Of a stretch of 64,000 nt of DNA, positions 8,521 to 16,969 are shown in pieces (position 1 is the stretch's first letter; each line of letters opens with the position of its first letter). Source of the stretch: Pseudomonadota bacterium (GTDB taxonomy: Bacteria; Pseudomonadota; Alphaproteobacteria; Rhizobiales; Hyphomicrobiaceae); assembly GCA_023423275.1 (NCBI GenBank), contig JAFAFW010000107.1, positions 53,838 to 117,837 of the forward strand, written 5' to 3'. The position numbers and the translations under genes were made by a program. A model generated the notes under the pieces. The model was not told where the DNA came from. It was given only the letters and a program-made list of their open reading frames with translations, and did no database searches.

Positions 8521-9978
8521 CTAACCAGTTGAAGGCTCTGTGTCGACCTGCCTCGGGCCGTAGATGGCGCGCAGGTGTCGATCCGCAAATGTCATGGAAA
8601 TCATGGATCTAGCGCCGTCCTGGGGGCCGTCCAGCTCCGCTGCCACGCGGCTCAGGTACGGAACCGCGATCAGTTCAGTCCCGCGCCAGAGGGATGGCAG
8701 AGTTGCAGCAGCCTTGGTCGGGAGCGGCAGCTTTGCGACCGCCGGAATTTTCCTCTTGAGCATGGCAAAGGATGCCCGACCAAGCGGTTGCAGCATCAAA
8801 TCGACGTCATGGTCCGGCGCAAGGCTGACATAAAACCGATTGTCCCAGAAGACGCCCTGACCAGGGCGGAGGGTGATCTCCGGCAGAGATTTACGTCCCG
8901 ACTCGCGATGCACCGCAATCACCGCACGAGGCTTCTGCCCCGGCTCAGTCTTTCTATGGATGCGCGAGACCATCGCACCGGCCAATGTGCGACCATCGGA
9001 GCCCGGGTCGGATAGAGCCTCCAGAAGCGCCTCCAGCTTCCTGCGCTCCCGCGGAGCCTCGCGCTGCCCTCCAAGTGCGGAAATCACCCGCTGAAGCAGT
9101 CGCAGCGCCGTGTCTTTCGGCGCAGAGACCAGCATGTGCGCATCGATGCTGGCCCAGGCACCGTCATGCATATCGACAGCGGCCTGCGCCAGTGCCTGCT
9201 GCGTCGCCTCCAGCGCCTCGCGCGCCATTCCCAGCCTGCGCGCTGATGCTCCCAGCGAGCACGCAGTGAGATTGCCGTCGCCGTCCTGCCTGGCAAGTGC
9301 CCGCCTCATCCTGACTCGCTCGTGGCGGGTATCCTGATTGCTCGGATCCTCGATGTGCCTGGCCCCGAGTGCGGACAAGGTTGCCCGAAGCCTGGCACCG
9401 GGAATGGCCAGAAACGGCCGAAGATAGGTAACGCGGCGTTCTTCCAGCGGATGCCCCAGCCGCAGCCAGATCCGCTCGATGGTCTCGCGCATCCCTGAAA
9501 GACCATCGATTCCGCTACCTCGCGCCAGCCGCATCAGCACCGTTTCAGCCTGGTCATCGAGATGGTGAGCCAACAGGATTTGGCGCGGTGTCGTGAGCTC
9601 CTCGCGGCCAGCCCACTCGGTCATGAGGCCGTATCGGGCATCGCGCGCCGCTTCCTGGAGGCCCGATTGCGGTTTCGCGCCCGTCCATTGCATCACGATG
9701 TGCGGGACACCGAGGCGCTCCGCCTCCGCGCCAACCCATCGGGCCTCTTCGATCGATTCGGCCCGCAATCCGTGATCCACCGTCAGCGCGACCAGAGGCG
9801 CGACACCGACGGGTAGATTTTTTGCATTGACAGGGAGATCGCGGACCCAAGCCGCTGCGAGATGCAGCAGCGCCATACTATCGGCGCCGCCGGACACCGC
9901 GACCGCGACGGGTGGACGTGCGATGTGCAACAGCCGATCACGTTCGACCGGACCGATAGGCTGGTCCGCGCCGGCCAT
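8521..9978 (-). CDS. tilS: tRNA(Ile)-lysidine synthase
   Basis: Modifies C34 of the CAU-anticodon tRNA(Ile) with lysine so that it reads AUA. The N-terminal ATP-binding PP-loop SGGADS is at residues 29-34, followed by the family motifs VDHGLR, ARDARYG and LLAHHLDDQAETVLMRL. The 485-residue length fits the family's long form with a C-terminal RNA-binding portion, although that part is weakly conserved here. It is the expected neighbour of ftsH and cpoB in alphaproteobacteria. It begins 44 bases after the cpoB stop, so it probably shares transcription with cpoB. Confidence 0.93.
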   Translation of the reverse strand: MAGADQPIGPVERDRLLHIARPPVAVAVSGGADSMALLHLAAAWVRDLPVNAKNLPVGVAPLVALTVDHGLRAESIEEARWVGAEAERLGVPHIVMQWTGAKPQSGLQEAARDARYGLMTEWAGREELTTPRQILLAHHLDDQAETVLMRLARGSGIDGLSGMRETIERIWLRLGHPLEERRVTYLRPFLAIPGARLRATLSALGARHIEDPSNQDTRHERVRMRRALARQDGDGNLTACSLGASARRLGMAREALEATQQALAQAAVDMHDGAWASIDAHMLVSAPKDTALRLLQRVISALGGQREAPRERRKLEALLEALSDPGSDGRTLAGAMVSRIHRKTEPGQKPRAVIAVHRESGRKSLPEITLRPGQGVFWDNRFYVSLAPDHDVDLMLQPLGRASFAMLKRKIPAVAKLPLPTKAAATLPSLWRGTELIAVPYLSRVAAELDGPQDGARSMISMTFADRHLRAIYGPRQVDTEPSTG

Positions 9979-10022
9979 TTCAGTGTCTCGCTTCCGAAGT
10001 TCGCGACGTCCTGATCATCACA

Positions 10023-11051
10023 CTAGCAGCCCGCGCGTTGACGCTCCGTCTGGGCTCGCGTTTTCACATGCGATGGGGCATTCGGAAAGCGCGTATTCAG
10101 TTCGGCGTACGAAGAGCAAGCCGCATCCCGCTGTCCGAGACGATCCAGCGACATGGCAAGCTTGAGCAGGCTGTCAGGTGCCTTGGCGCTCCGCCCGTAC
10201 GTCTGGTAGCCCTTCAGGAAGGCCGTTGCCGCTGCTTTGAACTGCCCACGCACGAACAACGATTCCCCAAGCCAATATTGCGCATTACCGGCCAGCGGAT
10301 CACCCGGATAGCGCTGCAGGAAGTCGTCGAAGGCGCCTTCTGCGGCACTATAGTTCTGCTGCAGCAGATATCCATACGCGGTCTCATAAGCCTGCTTGGA
10401 ATTGCCATCGCCACCGCTCGGGGGAGCAAGCGCGGCGGTCTGCCCGGATGGCGGGGGTGCACCGGCGTCGTCATTGAGGAAACGGCCGATCTGGTCATCG
10501 CCACCGCCACCGGGCGTGACGATGGTCGCGCCAAAGCCCCCGCCGACCGACGAACCGAGCTGCTGTCCGCCTCCGTTTGACGGTGCGAAGCTATCCCGCT
10601 GGATTGGCGCCGGAGCGTAACCTCCTCCGCCCGAGGACGCACCGCGCTGTGAAAGCTGTTCGATCTGGGCGGTCAAGGCGCGGACCTGGGTTTCAAGCGC
10701 ATCGATTCGGCCAGCGTCGGCGCCGCTCATACCCGCCGCCATGGGCGCGCCCCGCATCGACGGGGCTGCACTGGACGGATTACGCGCCAGCGACTCGAGC
10801 GTTCCGATCAGCACCTGCATATCGACGAACTGCTCTTCGAGTTGCTCCACCCGCTGGCGAAGCTGAGCCTCAGTCGCACCACCCGATTCGGTTCCCTTGG
10901 AGGCCGGACGGGCCTGCTTCGCGGCCTGGGCGAGCTGAATTCTCTCCGCTGGCGGTGTCTCGCGTGAGGACGGCTGCGCATCAGCATGCGCCATCGGAAG
11001 CATCAGCGCACTCGCAACGCCAAGAAGCGCGCGCACTCGAACTCTACCCAT
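10023..11051 (-). CDS. cpoB: Tol-Pal associated periplasmic TPR protein CpoB/YbgF
   Basis: Coordinates peptidoglycan synthesis with Tol-Pal driven outer-membrane constriction. A signal peptide (ALLGVASALMLPMAHADAQ) is followed by a short coiled coil (QLRQRVEQLEEQF), a Gly/Ser/Pro-rich linker, and C-terminal tetratricopeptide repeats with the typical AYGYLLQQNYSAAEGAF, GNAQYWLGESLFVRGQF and LLKLAMSLDRLGQRDAAC helices. Final length is about 342 residues. I chose the ATG at 11051; an in-frame ATG at 11075 is possible. Unlike many genomes, almost 500 bases separate it from pal, so it may have its own promoter. Confidence 0.9.
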   Translation of the reverse strand: MGRVRVRALLGVASALMLPMAHADAQPSSRETPPAERIQLAQAAKQARPASKGTESGGATEAQLRQRVEQLEEQFVDMQVLIGTLESLARNPSSAAPSMRGAPMAAGMSGADAGRIDALETQVRALTAQIEQLSQRGASSGGGGYAPAPIQRDSFAPSNGGGQQLGSSVGGGFGATIVTPGGGGDDQIGRFLNDDAGAPPPSGQTAALAPPSGGDGNSKQAYETAYGYLLQQNYSAAEGAFDDFLQRYPGDPLAGNAQYWLGESLFVRGQFKAAATAFLKGYQTYGRSAKAPDSLLKLAMSLDRLGQRDAACSSYAELNTRFPNAPSHVKTRAQTERQRAGC

Positions 11052-11544
11052 CAGACGTATCCCGTTCCTGTCCATCCGGGCCCTGTCGGCCCCGAGACTT
11101 GCATCGTCATCGGCCAGCAGGCGCCCTTTAGTCGGTCATACGATAAGCTGAGCCGCCACAACAGCAATTGTCAACGCGGCGGACGTGATTCGCCGTGACG
11201 CCACAGGCGAACGTCTGCACTGCTTGCACCGTCCGACCATCAATCCACCGGGCGTATTGGCGAATGGGCTCTCGACGGGCTTTTCTCATTCCGGCGACCG
11301 AACGCCTCGAACCTACCGCGTCGCTATCCTCAGTCTCACGTCGCGCCTGGCGTTGCAGGGCAAACCGCACATCTTCGGTAGCGAAACTCACCTCGCCCCT
11401 CCCTGCGATTCGCAATCAACGCTTCCAGAGCGTGTCATCAAACGTCAGACCTGCATGCGTCCCGCACTGCGACAACGTTTGGCCAACACTGGGGCGAAAC
11501 TTTGAAGCCTCGCCCCGTTTCCATGGCAGCGAGTCGTGCGGACG
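11052..11544. other. Unusually long pal-cpoB intergenic region
   Basis: About 490 bases lie between the pal stop and the cpoB start, where many proteobacteria have only tens of bases. Open frames exist on both strands, but their translations are Arg/Ser/Cys-rich and look like shadow frames without ribosome sites. A hairpin GGGGCGA/TCGCCCC (11491-11497 with 11510-11516) just after pal could end the pal transcript. I see no tRNA-like T-loop or other RNA signature. Confidence 0.4.
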
Positions 11545-12048
11545 TTAGCTGCCCGCGCGATTGTTCAGGACTGTCTGCGCGCGTCGATTCTGCGACCAGC
11601 AGGAGATATCGTTGCAGACTGCCACCGGGCGTTCCTTGCCGAACGATATCGTGCGGACGCGCTGTGCGTTGATGCCACTGCGCGCCAGATACTCTCGGAC
11701 TGTCGTCGCGCGACGTGCGCCAAGAGCGATGTTGTATTCACGCGTACCGCGTTCGTCCGCGTGCCCTTCGATCGTGATCGTGTATTGCGGATACTGCTGC
11801 AGCCAGCGCGCCTGCTTTGCCAGCGTCTGCTGAGCTTCCGGTGTCAGGTCGGTGCTATCGGTCGTGAAGTAGACGATATCGCCCACGTTCTGCACGAAGT
11901 CCCTCTGCGAGCCTGGAGTCGCCGGTCCTGCGCCCGGTCCGAGGCTGGCGTTCTCGAGATCCTTGTTGGCACAAGCTGCCACTGACAACGTCAGGGCCAG
12001 GATGACGCATACACGCGCCAAACCCGCCAACCGCATCAAGGTCTCCAT
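11545..12048 (-). CDS. pal: Peptidoglycan-associated lipoprotein Pal
   Basis: Outer-membrane lipoprotein that binds peptidoglycan and is relocated by TolB during division. A signal peptide with lipobox LSVAAC near residue 25 precedes an OmpA-like domain holding VYFTTDSTDLTPEAQQTL, ITIEGHADERGTREYNIALG, ARRATTVREYL and ISFGKERPV, the last part of the peptidoglycan-binding fold. The 167-residue length is normal. The ATG at 12048 has AAGGAA six bases upstream. It lies downstream of two micro-lipoprotein genes and a strong terminator, so pal must be read from a promoter inside the 12049-12425 spacer rather than from tolB. Confidence 0.96.
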   Translation of the reverse strand: METLMRLAGLARVCVILALTLSVAACANKDLENASLGPGAGPATPGSQRDFVQNVGDIVYFTTDSTDLTPEAQQTLAKQARWLQQYPQYTITIEGHADERGTREYNIALGARRATTVREYLARSGINAQRVRTISFGKERPVAVCNDISCWSQNRRAQTVLNNRAGS

Positions 12049-12515
12049 CAGTGATTCCTTCCGTTAGGCTCGTCAGGCCTCTGGGCTGCGGATCGTCGCG
12101 AGCCACTCGTCATCCGGACAATCAATTCAACGCGATCACACGTGACCACGGATAGCGCCGTCATCGTGCGAAAATGTGGCTGACCTGATTATTGTTAAGC
12201 AGCGCCTGTCCACATGGTGCAAGGCCATTTGCGCCACAGCTCACAGCTTTACGATCCGTTTTGCCCCGTTTCGGAGCCGGGCTTTCAAATCGAATCGCGT
12301 TGGGAAAGCACATGCTATTGCCATGGGACCGGCCCATTCTTGCCGGGATACCATGATCAACGTGACCTGATGACGAACCGATCCGTGGCCGCTGACGGTC
12401 ATACCTCTGAACATGATACGCCTACAAAAAAGACGAAGGCCGAGCCACGGCAAACGCCAATGGCACGGCCTTTGTCCATAGTAGTTCTGCAGGAGACCTG
12501 CAGACGCCGCCGCAA
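12049..12515. other. Spacer upstream of pal
   Basis: 467 bases between the 40-residue lipoprotein gene and pal. It contains the strong leftward terminator at 12426-12472. Its remaining 370 bases should hold the pal promoter, because the terminator isolates pal from tolB. I find no clear -35/-10 pair and no believable coding frame. Confidence 0.4.
12426..12472 (-). terminator. Rho-independent terminator after the twin lipoprotein genes
   Basis: On the minus strand, AAGGCCGTGCCA pairs with TGGCTCGGCCTT (one mismatch) across a 13-base loop, followed by CGTCTTTTTT. It lies about 40 bases beyond the stop of the 40-residue lipoprotein gene and separates that gene from pal. Confidence 0.85.
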
Positions 12516-12638
12516 TTAGCGGACAGCCTGCTCCGCAACCGGACCGCCGAGCTTCATGGGCTCGTGCGGAACTTCTTTGCGGCACGCCCCCAGAGCAACC
12601 GCGGCGAGAACAGCCGCAACTACGATAGCGCCCTTCAT
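12516..12638 (-). CDS. 40-residue micro-lipoprotein (paralogue of next gene)
   Basis: A very small gene, ATG at 12638, with AGGAG about eight bases upstream and a TAA stop. It encodes MKGAIVVAAVLAAVALGAC followed by the mature tail CRKEVPHEPMKLGG and PVAEQAVR. The lipobox ALGAC predicts cleavage before cysteine 19 and leaves a lipidated peptide of only 22 residues. It is clearly a duplicate of the adjacent 45-residue gene: both share the ALGACR(K/R)EVP(H/Y)EPMKLG core. A strong terminator follows directly. The function is unknown. The location between tolB and pal suggests, but does not prove, an envelope role. Confidence 0.75.
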   Translation of the reverse strand: MKGAIVVAAVLAAVALGACRKEVPHEPMKLGGPVAEQAVR

Positions 12639-12676
12639 GTCTTCATCTCCTAAGGATGATAGCCCCCACGGAATTC

Positions 12677-12814
12677 CTAGCGAGCGACCTTCTCGGCCAC
12701 AGGCAGGTCCGCACCAAGCTTCATCGGCTCGTACGGTACTTCACGACGGCAAGCGCCCAATGCAACGGCCGTGAGAACCGCCGCAATTACGAGTGCACCC
12801 TTGAAACCCTGCAT
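12677..12814 (-). CDS. 45-residue micro-lipoprotein (paralogue of previous gene)
   Basis: ATG at 12814 with AGGAG seven bases upstream, 45 codons, TAG stop. The peptide begins MQGFKGALVIAAVLTAVALG and then CRREVPYEPMKLGADLPVAE. Signal peptide and lipobox ALGAC are clear, and the mature product would be about 23 residues. It matches its 40-residue neighbour over most of its length and lies only 38 bases upstream of it, so the pair probably arose by tandem duplication and is co-transcribed. The tail is short and mixed in charge, and has no recognisable domain. It is unlike entericidin in sequence. Confidence 0.8.
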   Translation of the reverse strand: MQGFKGALVIAAVLTAVALGACRREVPYEPMKLGADLPVAEKVAR

Positions 12815-12884
12815 GTTCAATTCTCCTAATGGCTTCGGCAGTCGCCGAATAATGGGGTACCGGCGTGGGCTGTGTAGATCAAGG

Positions 12885-12919
12885 ACGGAGGGCTCCTGCC
12901 CACTGTTTTCCCCCTCCGT
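12885..12919 (-). terminator. Possible weak terminator after tolB
   Basis: An ACGGAGGG/CCCTCCGT inverted repeat (12885-12892 with 12912-12919, 19-base loop) lies in the 277-base gap between the micro-lipoprotein start and the tolB stop. There is no T run, so it could equally be a regulatory hairpin. Confidence 0.3.
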
Positions 12920-13091
12920 TGATGCGAATTTGCCACTGCGTGGCATACTCTCCAGCCTGACGGTCAATGCCTTGTCCAATCATGCTGAAAGGTTCGCTCG
13001 AGCCCCCCTGGCCAGGGCGTTCGAACGTCGAGCCAATTAGGCCACGCCTATGGTTACTGAACTGTAAAGAATTGCTCAGCGCTGAGACAAA

Positions 13092-14429
13092 TCAGGCCAG
13101 CAGTGGCGACCATGCCGGATCCGAGGCGAAAGACGGCGTCGGCACCTGGCGCTCGTTGTAGCCGGTCAGGTCGATCGAATGGATGCGCGGGCCGCCATTG
13201 GCTCCCGGCTGATCACGGAAAAACATCAGAACCCGGCCGTTCGGTGCCCAGGTCGGCCCTTCATTATGGAAGCCTTCCGTCAGAACGCGCTCGCCGGAAC
13301 CGTCCGGCTTGATCACGCCGATCAGGAATCGACCCGCAAACTGCTTGGTGAATGCAATGTAGTCACCGCGCGGAGACCAGACCGGCGTCGAGTAGCGGCC
13401 CTCGCCGAAGCTGATGCGATGTAACCCGCTGCCGTCGCTCTCCATGACATAGAGCTGCTGGGTGCCATCGCGGTCCGATTCGAACACGATCTGGCGCCCG
13501 GTCGGCGCATAGCAAGGACCGGTATCGATTTGGGACGTGCGGGTCAGCTGCCGTTGCTGGCGGGACCTGAGATCCATCTCGACGATGCTGGAATCACTAC
13601 CGGCCTGGAAACTCATGACGATTCGCTGCCCGTCCGGTGAGAACCGCGGTGCGAACGTCATGCCCGGAAAATCGCCGACCACCTGCTGTTCCATGGTGTC
13701 CAGGCGCATGATCACGACGCGCGGCTGATCGCGCGTGTACAGCATGTAGGCGATTTCCTGGCTGTTGGGGCTAAAGCGCGGCGTGAGCACCAGCTCCTTG
13801 CCCTGGCTCAGCATGCGGACATTGAAGCCGTCCTGATCCATGATCGCCAGCCGTTTCAGGCGACGATCCTTCGGTCCCGATTCGTCGATGAAGACCACGC
13901 GGGTATCGAAATAGCCCTTCTCCAGCGTCAGCTTCTCATAGACTTGATCGGCGATGATATGACCGATGCGCCTCCAGTTCGCGACGACAGTCGAAAATTG
14001 CTGCCCGACCAATGGCTTACCAAGCACCACGTCCCACAGCCGGAACTCCGTCCGGACCCGGCCGTCGCCCTGCGGGCTGACCCGGCCGACCACCAGCGCC
14101 TCGGCGCCCACGGATCGCCAGTCCGCGAACCGCGGCGCAATGTTGAGATCTTGCAGCCGCTCGATGAACGCGCTGCGATCGAGCGGGCGGAACAGTCCGG
14201 ACGATTCCAGATCCGACATGACGACATTGGCGATCGCGGCTCCGAGCTTCGGATCTTCGCTGATGAACTCGGGGATGGCGATCGGGCGTGGCCGCAGATT
14301 GGCCTCGTCGACCGTGATTCGCGTCTGTCCGAATGCGCTCTGGGGCGCCAATGCCATGCCGGCTCCGGCGAGCCCCAACTGCAAAGCACTGCGCCGGGAA
14401 ATTCCGTCAGTCCGGTTCCGTCGGATCAT
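13092..14429 (-). CDS. tolB: Tol-Pal periplasmic protein TolB with Tat-like signal
   Basis: Periplasmic beta-propeller that relays energy between TolA and Pal. After the signal region come an N-terminal domain (ITVDEANLRPRPIAIPEF) and WD-like propeller blades containing LTPRFSPNSQEIAYM, MTFAPRFSPDGQRIVMSF, PCYAPTGRQIVFESDRDG and TPVWSPRGDYIAFT. The 445-residue length is normal. The signal reads GISRRSALQLGLAGAGMALA; the SRR followed by a weakly hydrophobic stretch resembles a twin-arginine signal rather than a classic Sec one. The ATG at 14429 is preferred to a TTG at 14468, though the ribosome site is weak. It follows tolA by 65 bases. Confidence 0.95.
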   Translation of the reverse strand: MIRRNRTDGISRRSALQLGLAGAGMALAPQSAFGQTRITVDEANLRPRPIAIPEFISEDPKLGAAIANVVMSDLESSGLFRPLDRSAFIERLQDLNIAPRFADWRSVGAEALVVGRVSPQGDGRVRTEFRLWDVVLGKPLVGQQFSTVVANWRRIGHIIADQVYEKLTLEKGYFDTRVVFIDESGPKDRRLKRLAIMDQDGFNVRMLSQGKELVLTPRFSPNSQEIAYMLYTRDQPRVVIMRLDTMEQQVVGDFPGMTFAPRFSPDGQRIVMSFQAGSDSSIVEMDLRSRQQRQLTRTSQIDTGPCYAPTGRQIVFESDRDGTQQLYVMESDGSGLHRISFGEGRYSTPVWSPRGDYIAFTKQFAGRFLIGVIKPDGSGERVLTEGFHNEGPTWAPNGRVLMFFRDQPGANGGPRIHSIDLTGYNERQVPTPSFASDPAWSPLLA

Positions 14430-14494
14430 CGCGATTCGTCTCGATCGTTGTGCCGCGGATGTCACCAAGGGTGCCCTGGGCGAGATTATATCTT

Positions 14495-15619
14495 TCAGAA
14501 CATTCGCTGCGGGTCGAATGTGACCACCATATGGTCCCAGCCGCCCTGATAGAATTCAGCAGGCATATCATACGGCTCACATTGCACCAGCGCCCTGACG
14601 GCGCTGTTGGCCGCGTCCGCGAACAGTGAACCCGGCCCGGAATTGACCACACGCGGCGTCTGCTGCAGGCGGCCATCCGTACCAAGACGCACTTCGACCT
14701 CGACCACCACGCGATCGATGCCTTCCAGCCCGCTGTTGATATTCCAGCACCGGCTGACAGCGCGTTTCATCATGACACCGAGCAGAGAGCGTTGGCTCGC
14801 CGTCAGCACCGAATCACGCCCTTCCGGCGCGCCCGCGGCCGGTCCCTTGGCTTTGGTCGGAGTCGTTGGCGGCTCCGGTGAACCAGCCGGTGCGCTGCTG
14901 TCAGGCACCTTGTTGAGCAAAGCGGCAATGCGGTTGGCGTCGAATTCCTTCTTCTTGGCTTCCTGCTCGCGCCGCTTCTTCTCGGCCAGCTTCTTTTGCT
15001 CCTCGCGCTTCTTCTTGGCCTCGGCGGCCTTTTTACGTTCCTCTTCCTTCTTTTTCTCCGCCGCCTTTTTGGCCTCTTCAGCCTTTTTCACTTCCTCGGC
15101 TTTTCGGATCTCCTCAGCCTTCTGGGCTTCCTCGGCGCGCTTCTTTTCCGCTGCGACTTTGGCTTCCTCTTCCGCTTCTTTCTGTTTTATCTGTTCCAGC
15201 GCCGGTGCGTCCGGCAGAGACGCAAGCTTCTCGGCGATTGGATCACGCGGTGGTTCCTGCTTTGGCGGCTCGGCCTTCGGGGCTTCCGCTTTCACTGGCT
15301 CAGGCGGTGGCTCGGATTTGGGCTCCTCCGGCGGAGAAGGCGGCGGAGCGGACGCCGACGGCGGAGCCGTCGCCTCGGTCTTTGCCTTCACCTGCTCTTT
15401 CTTTGGCGCTTCCTTGATCTTCTCGGCCTGCTGCGTTTCTAGCTCCTTCGAGTTGCGGTCGCCTTTCTTCAGCCGCACGAGATCGTCCGGCGAAATGAGG
15501 GCAACCTCGACCGGCTCCGGCTCGGGCATGCGGAAGGGCGGCGTGGACTGGATCGAGACGAATGCCCAGGCCAGCACACCGGCATGCATCAGAAGCGAGA
15601 CGAAGAGACCGAGCTGCAC
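14495..15619 (-). CDS. tolA: TolA, energy-transducing envelope-spanning protein
   Basis: Anchored by one N-terminal membrane helix (QLGLFVSLLMHAGVLAWAFV) that contacts TolQ and TolR. A Pro/Glu/Lys-rich segment and a very long Lys/Glu/Ala helix (about residues 125-245, rich in EEAKKAAEKKKEE) span the periplasm. The C-terminal globular domain (LTASQRSLLGVMMKRAVSRC onwards, to residue 374) binds TolB and Pal. The charged middle repeat explains several long artefactual open frames on the other strand. The gene starts seven bases after the tolR stop, which points to a tolQRA operon. Confidence 0.95.
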   Translation of the reverse strand: MQLGLFVSLLMHAGVLAWAFVSIQSTPPFRMPEPEPVEVALISPDDLVRLKKGDRNSKELETQQAEKIKEAPKKEQVKAKTEATAPPSASAPPPSPPEEPKSEPPPEPVKAEAPKAEPPKQEPPRDPIAEKLASLPDAPALEQIKQKEAEEEAKVAAEKKRAEEAQKAEEIRKAEEVKKAEEAKKAAEKKKEEERKKAAEAKKKREEQKKLAEKKRREQEAKKKEFDANRIAALLNKVPDSSAPAGSPEPPTTPTKAKGPAAGAPEGRDSVLTASQRSLLGVMMKRAVSRCWNINSGLEGIDRVVVEVEVRLGTDGRLQQTPRVVNSGPGSLFADAANSAVRALVQCEPYDMPAEFYQGGWDHMVVTFDPQRMF

Positions 15620-15626
15620 CGCGCGT

Positions 15627-16097
15627 TCACCCTCCGGTTTCGACCTCGGTGACCAGCGAGAGTTTGCGGAACCCGGCTTCCTTGATCCGCGCCATCACGC
15701 GCGCGACGTTCCCATATTCCACAGCACGGTCACCGCGCACGAAGATCGGTTCCTCCATACCCCCGCGCGCTTCCGCGACAGCCTTCAGTTTTGGACCCAG
15801 CTCGTCGAGTGTGAGTTCGGTCTTATCTTCCTGGCCAAGAAAGACTTTTCCATCGCTGGTGACGGAGACGACGACAGGCTCCTTATCCTGCGCTTCGAGC
15901 TGGTTGCCCTTCGCTTGCGGCAGTTCCAGCGGCACGCCGGACGTCAGCATCGGCGCGGCCACCATGAAGATGATGAGCAGCACGAGCATGACGTCGACAA
16001 ATGGCGTCACGTTGATTTCGCTCATGGGTGCGCGAGAACGGGTCCGCCGCCGGCGTCCGCCCCCTCCGCCGTTACCCATATTGATGCTGGCGCCCAT
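15627..16097 (-). CDS. tolR: TolR, proton-channel component
   Basis: Small inner-membrane partner of TolQ in the proton-driven motor. The single membrane helix NVTPFVDVMLVLLIIFMVAA carries the essential aspartate in FVDVM. A periplasmic domain with VSVTSDGKVFL and IFVRGDRAVEYGNVARVMA follows. A Gly/Arg-rich N-terminus (MGNGGGGG then RRRRTRSRAP) is longer than usual. GGAG lies five bases upstream of the ATG at 16097, and only 11 bases separate it from tolQ. Confidence 0.96.
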   Translation of the reverse strand: MGASINMGNGGGGGRRRRTRSRAPMSEINVTPFVDVMLVLLIIFMVAAPMLTSGVPLELPQAKGNQLEAQDKEPVVVSVTSDGKVFLGQEDKTELTLDELGPKLKAVAEARGGMEEPIFVRGDRAVEYGNVARVMARIKEAGFRKLSLVTEVETGG

Positions 16098-16108
16098 GAC
16101 AGCTCCGA

Positions 16109-16813
16109 TCAGGTGCGAACGTCGATCTGCCGCGAAACGATCGCCGAGAATTCGTCGGCAAACGCTTCGAGACGTTGCCCGAGCCGCGTCGAGTCAGCCG
16201 AAAACTTATTGTAGAAAATGACCGCTGGAATGGCGGCGAGGAGACCCAGCGCGGTCGCGAACAGCGCTTCGGCGATACCGGGCGCCACAACCGCGAGGCT
16301 GGTGTTTTTAGACGCGGCAATGGCCTGGAAGCTCGTCATGATGCCCCATACCGTACCAAACAGGCCAATGAAGGGCGCCGTCGATCCGACCGTGGCGAGA
16401 AACAGCAATCGGCGATCGAGCCGCTCCATTTCGCGCGTGATGGTGACGTCCATCACCTTCTCGACGCGAAGCTGAATGCCGCCCAGCGCCCGCAGATTTC
16501 CTTCAACTGATCGCTTCCACTCGCGCATGGCCGCGACGAACAGAGCTGCAATGGCGATCGTGTGTCCGCGCGACAAGCCGGCGTAAAGCTCCTCCAGCGA
16601 CTGACCCGACCAGAACATCTGCTCGAATTTATCGGCCTCAGAGCGCGCACGGCGGAAGGCGAAGAGCTTTTCCACGATGATCGCCCACGACCAGACAGAC
16701 GCCAGCAGCAATCCGACCATGACGATCTGGACAACGATGTGGGCCTGCTTGAACAGCTCGAGAAACGAGACGCCGCTGCCATGCGACGCTGCCCCGTTGA
16801 GAATGTCCGTCAT
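16109..16813 (-). CDS. tolQ: TolQ, MotA/TolQ/ExbB-type proton channel
   Basis: About 234 residues with three membrane helices: VQIVMVGLLLASVWSWAIIV near the start, then LLFLATVGSTAPFIGLFGTV and VAPGIAEALFATALGLLAAI. The last two carry the conserved Thr/Pro/Gly pattern of TolQ. I start it at 16813 (MTDILNGAASHGS), dropping a 21-residue upstream part of the open frame. It leads the tolQ-tolR-tolA-tolB series. It could be ExbB in isolation, but the tol context settles the name. The gap of 155 bases to the carbonic anhydrase gene may hold the tol promoter. Confidence 0.94.
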   Translation of the reverse strand: MTDILNGAASHGSGVSFLELFKQAHIVVQIVMVGLLLASVWSWAIIVEKLFAFRRARSEADKFEQMFWSGQSLEELYAGLSRGHTIAIAALFVAAMREWKRSVEGNLRALGGIQLRVEKVMDVTITREMERLDRRLLFLATVGSTAPFIGLFGTVWGIMTSFQAIAASKNTSLAVVAPGIAEALFATALGLLAAIPAVIFYNKFSADSTRLGQRLEAFADEFSAIVSRQIDVRT

Positions 16814-16969
16814 GCCGCGTATCTCTCGTCTATGGCCGCCGACCGGCACGATGGACAGCAGAAAGCGGGCCGGCACCGTTTGGCGCCCGCCCGCGTACTG
16901 GCGACGTCGCAGACCTGTCTCATGCCGCCCTGAATCAAAGATCTCATGTTGCCCCGCAATATGACCAAA

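Noticed and set aside
11280..11340. GGTTCGAGG-like segment resembling a tRNA T-loop
   Set aside because: The flanking bases do not form the T-stem, acceptor stem or anticodon arm.
11128..11548. Two overlapping open frames in the pal-cpoB gap
   Set aside because: Both lack ribosome sites and have Arg/Ser/Cys-rich translations; neither shows a fold or signal peptide.
14607..16214. Long plus-strand open frame of 535 codons across tolA and tolR
   Set aside because: It is opposite the Lys/Glu/Ala-rich tolA coiled coil. Its translation is Ser/Phe-rich and repetitive with no known motif, while tolA and tolR are certain.
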